Part shown: piece by piece, positions 58,844 to 64,000 of the stretch | Numbering within the stretch: the stretch's first letter is position 1 | Layout: each line of letters starts with the position of its first letter | Assembly (NCBI RefSeq): GCF_947039875.1 | Contig: NZ_CAMRAN010000019.1 | Location: 1 to 64,000 of the forward strand | Direction of reading: 5' to 3' | Length of the DNA: 64,000 nucleotides | DNA from: an uncultured Photobacterium sp. | GTDB taxonomy: Bacteria > Pseudomonadota > Gammaproteobacteria > Enterobacterales > Vibrionaceae | The notes under the pieces: generated by a model | Seen by the model: the letters and a program-made list of their open reading frames with translations, nothing else | What the model was told of the DNA's origin: nothing | The model's database searches: none | Made by a program: the position numbers and the translations under genes

Positions 58844-59371
58844 ATGAAAAAATTATTTTTTGCAGTATTAGTGGCAGGGCTAATGCTTACTGGTATTGCA
58901 CATAGTGATGATAACAATGTCACGACAGCTGCTGAAACAGCGAAGACAACGGCAAATATTGCAGCTGCAGCTAAATTAGATAATCTCGGTGGTATTGGTG
59001 GGCTTAAATCATTACGCGGCCTTGCTGAAATAGAAGCAACTCGCCCAGCTGATTTGATGAAGCGTTATCCTCGAGATCAAGGGGTAATCGACAGCGATTA
59101 TGTTTACCAACCACCGTTGATCCCTCATACCATTCGTGGCTATGAAGTGTCACTTAACGCTAATAAATGTCTTGCTTGTCATAGCTGGAAAAATGCTAAA
59201 GAGATGGGGGCAACCAAGATCAGTGTGACCCATTATGTGTCACCACAGCAAGGTCAAGTTTTGTCTGATGTATCGCCAAGCCGTTATTTTTGTTTGCAGT
59301 GCCACGTGCCTCAAGCAGACGCTAAGCCATTAGTTGAAAATGATTTTAAACGTGTAAGTGCATTACGTTAA
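58844..59371 (+). CDS. napB: Periplasmic nitrate reductase diheme cytochrome c subunit NapB
   Basis: NapB passes electrons from NapC to NapA. The 175-aa precursor has a signal peptide (MKKLFFAVLVAGLMLTGIAH) and two haem motifs, CLACH (Cys109-His113) and CLQCH (Cys150-His154). An Ala/Thr-rich linker (about 27-45) follows the signal. ATG 58844 has a GGTGGAG ribosome binding site; a longer reading from 58799 is unsupported. Confidence 0.95.
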   Translation: MKKLFFAVLVAGLMLTGIAHSDDNNVTTAAETAKTTANIAAAAKLDNLGGIGGLKSLRGLAEIEATRPADLMKRYPRDQGVIDSDYVYQPPLIPHTIRGYEVSLNANKCLACHSWKNAKEMGATKISVTHYVSPQQGQVLSDVSPSRYFCLQCHVPQADAKPLVENDFKRVSALR

Positions 59372-59400
59372 TCGTGGCTGAATAGTAAAAAGGTTGATCT

Positions 59401-59976
59401 ATGAAGTTGTTAAAAACATTTTGGTTACGACTAAAAACACCCAGTAAAGTGGCTGTTGGGCTGGTTCTCTTTATGGGATTTATGGGCGGACTATTATTCT
59501 GGGGCGGGTTTAATACCGTAATGGAAAAAACCAACTCAGAAGAGTTTTGTGCTGGTTGTCACGCACCAATCGTTAAAGAGATTCAAGAAACAATACACTT
59601 TTCAAACCGTTCAGGGGTAAGGGCGATTTGTTCAGATTGTCATGTACCTCATAATTGGACCGATAAAATTGTGCGTAAGGTGCAGGCTTCAAAAGAAATC
59701 GTCGCGCATATGATGGGGACGATTGATACGCCAGAAAAGTTTAATGCCCGTCGTAGTCATCTTGCGGAGCGAGAATGGCACCGTATGAAAAATAATGACT
59801 CTCAAGAATGTCGTAATTGTCATCAGTTCAATTATATGGATTTTTCTGAGCAAGCCCCTCGTAGTGCAAAACAGCATTCAACCGCATTGGCATCTGGTGA
59901 TAAAACCTGTGTTGATTGCCATAAAGGGATTGCCCATAAGTTACCAGATATGAAAGATGTAGCTGGATGGCAATAA
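59401..59976 (+). CDS. napC: Membrane-anchored tetraheme cytochrome c NapC
   Basis: NapC (NapC/NirT family) takes electrons from menaquinol and hands them to NapB. The 191-aa protein has one N-terminal helix (about residues 17-37) and four CxxCH motifs (CAGCH from Cys50, CSDCH from Cys77, CRNCH, CVDCH). It is the only quinol-oxidising candidate in this cluster, since napGH are absent. Confidence 0.96.
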   Translation: MKLLKTFWLRLKTPSKVAVGLVLFMGFMGGLLFWGGFNTVMEKTNSEEFCAGCHAPIVKEIQETIHFSNRSGVRAICSDCHVPHNWTDKIVRKVQASKEIVAHMMGTIDTPEKFNARRSHLAEREWHRMKNNDSQECRNCHQFNYMDFSEQAPRSAKQHSTALASGDKTCVDCHKGIAHKLPDMKDVAGWQ

Positions 59977-59990
59977 GCTAAGGAGAAACG

Positions 59991-60128
59991 ATGAGTACGC
60001 TAGAATCGGTAATTTGGCATACACTGGGTTATATCGCGATGCCAATGATTATTTTGTCTGGTTTTGTGGCTGTAGCTGCGGTAAGTGTGTGGCTATTGTC
60101 GTTAGGTAAAGATAAAAAATTGGATTAA
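59991..60128 (+). CDS. 45-aa membrane peptide after napC (TIGR02808-like)
   Basis: AAGGAG (59980-59985) stands 5 nt before ATG 59991. The 45-aa peptide starts MSTLESVIWHTLGYIAMPMI, has one membrane helix (about 18-38) and a charged tail (GKDKKLD). It matches a known family of very small proteins found near nap genes in Vibrio and Photobacterium (TIGR02808). It may stabilise or assist the NapC membrane complex; function is unproven. It sits inside the nap operon before its terminator. Confidence 0.85.
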   Translation: MSTLESVIWHTLGYIAMPMIILSGFVAVAAVSVWLLSLGKDKKLD

Positions 60129-60143
60129 ATAGTCTGATCGTCA

Positions 60144-60187
60144 AGCCATGGTTGCCATAGTTAACACTAAGGCTGCCATGGCTTTTT
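60144..60187 (+). terminator. Terminator of the nap operon
   Basis: AGCCATGG (60144-60151) pairs perfectly with CCATGGCT (60176-60183), followed by five T residues; the 24-nt loop can fold further. Confidence 0.82.
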
Positions 60188-60211
60188 GTTATGCTCATTG
60201 TGGCTAGTGAA

Positions 60212-60667
60212 TCAGTTGCTGGTGGATGTCTCATGTATCAATTGTTGGTCGATTAATAATGTTCTAAATTGTTGTGCCCGTTTCCGATTGACCCCAAAAT
60301 CAGAATAGCCACTGCGAGATATAGATCTTACTTGAAGCTGCTGAGATTGTTGTTTTACTTCAAAATCGTCAATGAATCCAAACACCGCACTGCGAACTTC
60401 AATATGAAAATAGTGGTCATCCTGCTCTATCAGTTTTGCGCCTGGTAATGTTTGAGCAATAGCAATAATATCTGACCACTTTTGTATACCTTTAGCGGTA
60501 AGTGTAAAAGGAGCTAGCTTAAATTTTTCACGTTGTTCGATAGTGGATACACAATGGGATTTATTATCGCATTGCTCGTCTATTTGACGTTGCCATGGTG
60601 TTGATTGTGGATCGGCACAGCCACTAATTAAGCCACCAATAGCAGCTATAAAACCAATAATTTTCAT
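60212..60667 (-). CDS. DUF1499-like lipoprotein
   Basis: The 151-aa precursor has a lipoprotein signal (MKIIGFIAAIGGLISGC) with lipobox Cys17. The mature part resembles DUF1499 proteins: CVSTIEQREKFKLAPF near the start, then LIEQDDHYFHIEVRSAVFGFIDDFEV and SRSGYSDFGVNRKRAQQFR. ATG 60667 has AGAGA upstream; a longer reading to 60754 overlaps the upstream gene and would bury the signal. It follows the DUF2956-like gene by 11 bp. Function is unknown. Confidence 0.82.
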   Translation of the reverse strand: MKIIGFIAAIGGLISGCADPQSTPWQRQIDEQCDNKSHCVSTIEQREKFKLAPFTLTAKGIQKWSDIIAIAQTLPGAKLIEQDDHYFHIEVRSAVFGFIDDFEVKQQSQQLQVRSISRSGYSDFGVNRKRAQQFRTLLIDQQLIHETSTSN

Positions 60668-60678
60668 ATTTTCTCTCA

Positions 60679-61032
60679 TCATAATGTATTGGTATAAGCT
60701 AAGTAAGCCCCAAAACCAACCCAGGAAGCAACAACAAGTCCCCACGGTAGCCAATGTTGTTTATAGATAATTTGTAGCGCAGTTGATGACGTATTAGTGG
60801 TTGCTTCGGGTTGAGTATCTTTGACTTGTTGAGTTTTTTTCTTTAATTTATCGCGCTCTCTGGCTTTGGCTTTTTGTTGCTTTTTATATTGTTCAATCCC
60901 TTTTTGAATTCCTTGTGCGATCAGCTTTGTCTGCTCTTTTGTTTGACCTTGTTTTTGAGTGGCTTTAGCAACACGTAATGCTTCTATCTGTGTTTCTGCA
61001 GAAGGTACTGTATTTTTTTTCATGGTCGTCAT
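60679..61032 (-). CDS. DUF2956-like protein
   Basis: The 117-aa protein is very basic. It has AETQIEALRVAKATQKQGQTKEQTKLIAQGIQKGI, which I recognise as the DUF2956 hallmark (short form: KQGQTKEQTKLIAQGI). A Lys/Gln/Arg-rich coiled stretch and one C-terminal helix (WLPWGLVVASWVGFGAYLAY) follow. ATG 61032 or 61023 could be the start. It forms a two-gene unit with the DUF1499-like lipoprotein. The family is limited to Vibrionales-like bacteria and uncharacterised. Confidence 0.82.
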   Translation of the reverse strand: MTTMKKNTVPSAETQIEALRVAKATQKQGQTKEQTKLIAQGIQKGIEQYKKQQKAKARERDKLKKKTQQVKDTQPEATTNTSSTALQIIYKQHWLPWGLVVASWVGFGAYLAYTNTL

Positions 61033-61475
61033 ACGCACTAGTGACCTTATTGATAAATGGTTATTAAGAGTGATTATATCTGATTACTTTATTTTAGCAG
61101 CAGTGTTGCTGTATGTATGGTTGTTGTTATATATGTTGAAATTTATATATTTACGGTTTTTTGTATGAAAATTCCAGTTTTAGATGAACATGGTGTTAAT
61201 ACTATATTCATATTGTAACTTTATGATTAAAAAGAATTAACCAACCTATTTTGGCCATAGGTGTTGGTTGAGAAATAACCTGCTTTTGTTGGTTTTAGAT
61301 CAAAAAACGTGACTTATACGGCAATATGCATAAATGAAAAGTGCGGTATTCCACAAAAATAGCGCTTAAATAGTACTTAATATGCAGTGATCGATTAGAG
61401 TCGAAATTAAGCCATAGTGTATTGATGTTATCTTAATTGATGCGTATTGAGTTAAACAGGTAAGAGGGAAGTTGT
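61033..61475. other. Divergent intergenic region without a recognisable gene
   Basis: This 443-bp AT-rich region lies between the reverse DUF2956-like gene and the forward DUF2919-like gene. I found no convincing promoter, RNA structure or coding frame. It presumably holds both promoters. Confidence 0.4.
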
Positions 61476-61922
61476 TTGCTTTATCCTATCAATGCTTATG
61501 ATGATCATGGGCAGTTAAAACTAAATAAGATGCTATGGCTAGCGCTGATTTTTAATGCGAAAGCATTGGTGATTTTTATCATGGCAGGGGTGAGTCGAAC
61601 CCAAGGCGGACAATTGCTTGAGTTGATTTATCCTCTTCGAGAGACACTTTATATAGGCATGGTATTGGGAAGTCCTGCCTTATTATTAATGTGGTTATCG
61701 GGTCAGCGTAATAGCAATAATAAAGTTGTACATTATCTGTGGCAGCATGGAAAAAAATTATTAATAGCTGCTTACAGTATCGATTTTGCTTTGCAAATAT
61801 ATCATCTCGTGTTGCGTGAAGGTGCATTCTCTTGGGTTGGTGCATTAACCTTGTTATTAACGGTTTGGCTAGGGTTATATCTAGTTCGAAGCTCACGAGT
61901 CAAAGATGTGTTTGCGTATTAG
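61476..61922 (+). CDS. DUF2919-like inner-membrane protein (YfeZ-type)
   Basis: The 148-aa protein starts LYPINAYDDHGQLKLNKMLWLALIF, the pattern of DUF2919 (E. coli YfeZ). It has about four membrane helices (MLWLALIFNAKALVIFIM; YIGMVLGSPALLLMW; LLIAAYSIDFALQIY; VGALTLLLTVWLGLYLV). The start is TTG 61476, supported by AGAGGGA 6 nt upstream. It is followed after 20 bp by the unknown 138-aa gene. Function unknown. Confidence 0.78.
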   Translation: MLYPINAYDDHGQLKLNKMLWLALIFNAKALVIFIMAGVSRTQGGQLLELIYPLRETLYIGMVLGSPALLLMWLSGQRNSNNKVVHYLWQHGKKLLIAAYSIDFALQIYHLVLREGAFSWVGALTLLLTVWLGLYLVRSSRVKDVFAY

Positions 61923-61942
61923 CTTGTAGAGAGGTAATCGCA

Positions 61943-62359
61943 ATGGAAAAGTTAACAATGGGTAAAGGGCAATTATTTCTTAGTTCATTATTGAGCCCAC
62001 TGGCGATGGCTGATTGGCTGTTGGATGTCAGTTTTGAAATACACAGTGCTTGTCGATTACGACAAATGGTTAATACGTCATTGTCTTTATTGCCAGGCGA
62101 AGAAACCATTTTTTTTGAAGGCTTAAGTGAAAATAATCATCATTCATACCGTGAAGTGGTAGGCAGTGCGCAATTACTCGATGTTTCAGCTGAAAGTGTT
62201 AGCATTGCGTTACAAGTACAAGAACGACTAGATGATGGTGGCTGGCGAACTATTTTGGCACAAACATTATCGACAGGATTAAATATGCCAATGCTGTTTG
62301 AATCTGGCGAACCCAATTGTGAACATGTTAAATTACAAGTTGAGGTGATGACAGCATAA
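61943..62359 (+). CDS. Uncharacterised 138-aa protein
   Basis: The product starts MEKLTMGKGQLFLSSLLSPL and has no clear membrane helix or known motif. It has a predicted beta-rich body (SFEIHSACRLRQMVNTSL; ESVSIALQVQERLDDGGWRT). GAGG lies upstream of ATG 61943. It is probably cotranscribed with the preceding DUF2919-like gene. I do not recognise a family. Confidence 0.65.
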   Translation: MEKLTMGKGQLFLSSLLSPLAMADWLLDVSFEIHSACRLRQMVNTSLSLLPGEETIFFEGLSENNHHSYREVVGSAQLLDVSAESVSIALQVQERLDDGGWRTILAQTLSTGLNMPMLFESGEPNCEHVKLQVEVMTA

Positions 62360-62397
62360 GCCATCAATTAAATATGAATTATGATGATATATAAGAA

Positions 62398-62427
62398 GCG
62401 CGACTATTTTATAGTGGCGTTTTTTTA
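62398..62427 (+). terminator. Terminator after the 138-aa gene
   Basis: CGC-ACTAT (62399-62407) pairs with ATAGT-GCG (62411-62419) with one mismatch, followed by eight T residues. Confidence 0.8.
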
Positions 62428-62650
62428 TGGCTGCTCATAAATAGTCAGTAATAATGTCTATAGTATTATGCCGTTCACAATAAGTTTTTGACCTAATGTT
62501 TTTAAAGGATAATCACTTAATTAATGGGGCTAGTATTACCTATGAGCGGTTTAATAAATTGAGATGTAATATATCAAGATGAATAGAGAAAGTGGCACAG
62601 AGGCGATTTAGTGTGTTTTTATAAGCAAAGATGGATTTATAATAGACAAA

Positions 62651-62680
62651 AAAAAACGCAGCTAGAAAGCTGCGTTTTTT
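62651..62680 (-). terminator. Intrinsic terminator of crr
   Basis: CGCAGCT (62657-62663) and AGCTGCG (62668-62674) form a perfect stem with a tetraloop, with A runs (62651-62656) that become U runs on the reverse strand. Confidence 0.93.
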
Positions 62681-62698
62681 ATTAAGATAATAACTATC

Positions 62699-63208
62699 TT
62701 ATTTCTTGATGCGTAGTACTGGTGTTTCACCAACGTTTACAGCACCAGATAGCTTGATTAGCTCTTTGATCTCGTCCATGTTAGAGATAACTACTGGCGT
62801 CAATGTTGACTTAGCTTTCTCTTCTAGAAGTGCAAGATCGAATTCGATGATAGTGTCGCCAACTTTAACAGATTGGCCTTCTTCAGCGATGCGAGTAAAA
62901 CCTTCGCCTTTAAGTTCAACAGTATCAATACCGAAGTGAACAAAAAGCTCGATGCCATCGTCAGACTCAATAGAGAAAGCGTGGTTAGTTTCAAAAATCT
63001 TACCGATAGTACCGTTTACTGGTGCAACCATTTTGTTGCCAGTTGGTTTGATAGCAATACCATCACCAACAATTTTTTCAGCAAATACTACATCAGGCAC
63101 ATCTTCGATGTTAACGATTTCGCCAGAAAGTGGTGCGATAATTTCAATTACACTAGCTTCACTGCTGTCGTCAGAAACCATTTTCTTTAATTTGTCAAAC
63201 AGGCCCAT
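62699..63208 (-). CDS. crr: PTS glucose-specific enzyme IIA
   Basis: EIIA-Glc relays phosphate to sugar permeases and regulates adenylate cyclase and other partners, including FrsA encoded at 45 kb. The 169-aa protein starts [16 protein letters not shown], an amphipathic membrane-binding helix. It carries the active-site pair His76 (TNHAFSI) and His91 (LFVHFGID). It lies 45 bp after ptsI, as in ptsHI-crr operons. AGGAG lies upstream of the start. Confidence 0.97.
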   Translation of the reverse strand: MGLFDKLKKMVSDDSSEASVIEIIAPLSGEIVNIEDVPDVVFAEKIVGDGIAIKPTGNKMVAPVNGTIGKIFETNHAFSIESDDGIELFVHFGIDTVELKGEGFTRIAEEGQSVKVGDTIIEFDLALLEEKAKSTLTPVVISNMDEIKELIKLSGAVNVGETPVLRIKK

Positions 63209-63253
63209 ATCGTTGCTCCTAAGCGTTGTTATTTTATCTGCAGCTATATTTTA

Positions 63254-64000
63254 TTAGCAGATGGTCTTTTCTGCGATGAATTTTTCTACGTGCTCTTCAA
63301 TCTCAGCCGCTGTTGGAAGAGTTAAAGCATACTCTGCCATTGCTTTAACGTCAGCAAAGTTAGCATTACGGATAACTTTCTTAACGCGAGGGATAGAAAT
63401 AGCACTCATGCTGAACTCGTCCAAGCCCATACCTAATAGAAGTAGGGTAGCACGTTCGTCGCCAGCAAGTTCACCACACATACCTGTCCACTTACCTTCA
63501 ACGTGAGAAGCATCAATAACTTGCTTAATCACAGTAAGTACAGCAGGTGATAGTGGATTGTAGAGATGAGAAATAAGCTCATTACCACGGTCAACTGCTA
63601 GAGTATACTGGGTTAAATCGTTGGTACCAATACTAAAGAAAGAAACTTCTTTCGCTAAGTGGTGTGCAATCGCTGCGGCTGCTGGTGTTTCAACCATAAC
63701 ACCGATCTCGATGTTAGTGTCAAACGCTAGACCTTCAGCGGTTAATTCAACCTTAAATTCTTCAATAGCCGCTTTTAGTGTACGTACTTCTTCAACCGAA
63801 ATAATCATCGGGAACATGATACGTACTTTACCGTGTGCCGACGCACGCAGAATAGCACGGAATTGGTCACGAAGGATTTCACGACGATCTAGGCTGATAC
63901 GAATTGCACGCCAACCCAAGAATGGGTTCATTTCCTTAGGAAGATCTAAGTAAGGTAGATCTTTATCACCACCGATATCCATAGTACGGATAATCACTGG
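63254..64000 (-). CDS. ptsI: PTS enzyme I, C-terminal part (continues beyond the window)
   Basis: Only the last roughly 248 residues of Enzyme I lie in the window; the start is off the right edge. The visible part is the PEP-binding TIM barrel: [50 protein letters not shown] and the catalytic Cys in [10 protein letters not shown]. It transfers phosphate from PEP to HPr, and the gene precedes crr on the same strand. Confidence 0.95.
   Translation of the reverse strand, partial: PVIIRTMDIGGDKDLPYLDLPKEMNPFLGWRAIRISLDRREILRDQFRAILRASAHGKVRIMFPMIISVEEVRTLKAAIEEFKVELTAEGLAFDTNIEIGVMVETPAAAAIAHHLAKEVSFFSIGTNDLTQYTLAVDRGNELISHLYNPLSPAVLTVIKQVIDASHVEGKWTGMCGELAGDERATLLLLGMGLDEFSMSAISIPRVKKVIRNANFADVKAMAEYALTLPTAAEIEEHVEKFIAEKTIC

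Larger units (their letters stand above)
62360..62698. other. Intergenic region between the 138-aa gene and crr
   Basis: This 339-bp stretch contains two terminators (62398-62427 and 62651-62680) for the convergent genes and AT-rich sequence with no coding potential that I can support. Confidence 0.6.

Overview
The window is an AT-rich stretch of a gamma-proteobacterial core chromosome, most likely from the Vibrionaceae and plausibly Photobacterium. The family call rests on a complete Na+-translocating NADH:quinone reductase operon (nqrABCDEF) followed by apbE and nqrM, the sodium-type flagellar stator genes pomAB, an OmpK-type nucleoside channel, a napFDABC cluster of Vibrio layout, and small proteins of families that seem confined to Vibrionales (DUF2956, DUF2897, a TIGR02808-like peptide). 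The genus is an inference from overall resemblance. I see no rRNA or tRNA gene, insertion sequence, prophage, integron or CRISPR array. This is conserved backbone rather than an island.

Layout. 1-11 kb: a LysR regulator, tadA, mltF (reverse), purL, a small membrane protein, glnB and glyA. PurR-type operators precede purL and glyA. 10.7-16.9 kb: nrdR-ribD-ribE-ribBX-ribH-nusB, then thiL-pgpA, which is the classic riboflavin/nusB block. 17-20 kb (reverse): xseB-ispA-dxs for isoprenoid precursors. 20.3-23.7 kb: pomAB and thiI. 23.8-31.3 kb (mostly reverse): yajL-panE, ompK, an AmpG-type permease, an unknown gene with a hairpin over its ribosome binding site, a periplasmic cyclophilin, a YajG-like lipoprotein, rlmG, and forward bolA. 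31.9-39.2 kb: nqrABCDEF, apbE and nqrM, i.e. the sodium pump plus its flavinylation and iron-sulfur maturation factors. 39.4-49.8 kb: LexA-controlled dinB, pepD (reverse), a structured small-RNA locus with a 29-codon ORF, a PurR-type purine permease, gpt, frsA, crl and proBA. The order dinB/pepD/gpt/frsA/crl/proBA resembles that of E. coli. 49.8-52.8 kb: a Nudix hydrolase, a DUF2897 protein, dapE, a YffB/ArsC-like protein and a winged-helix protein. 52.9-60.2 kb: narPQ (reverse) divergent from napFDABC plus a 45-aa membrane peptide, with an FNR box and a NarP/NarL 7-2-7 site between them. 60.2-64 kb: small uncharacterised membrane and lipoproteins, then crr and the C-terminal part of ptsI, which runs off the window.

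The most interesting item is the locus at about 42.39-42.79 kb between pepD and the purine permease. It has a good sigma-70 promoter with a CRP-like site just upstream, a structured leader, a strong Shine-Dalgarno, a 29-aa ORF rich in aromatic residues, a further hairpin, an unpaired C-rich stretch typical of sRNA seeds, and a strong intrinsic terminator. Its architecture matches a dual-function (coding and base-pairing) sRNA of the VcdRP kind known from Vibrio cholerae. I could not run an alignment to confirm this. Second is a hairpin that buries the Shine-Dalgarno of an unknown gene at 28.1-28.5 kb.
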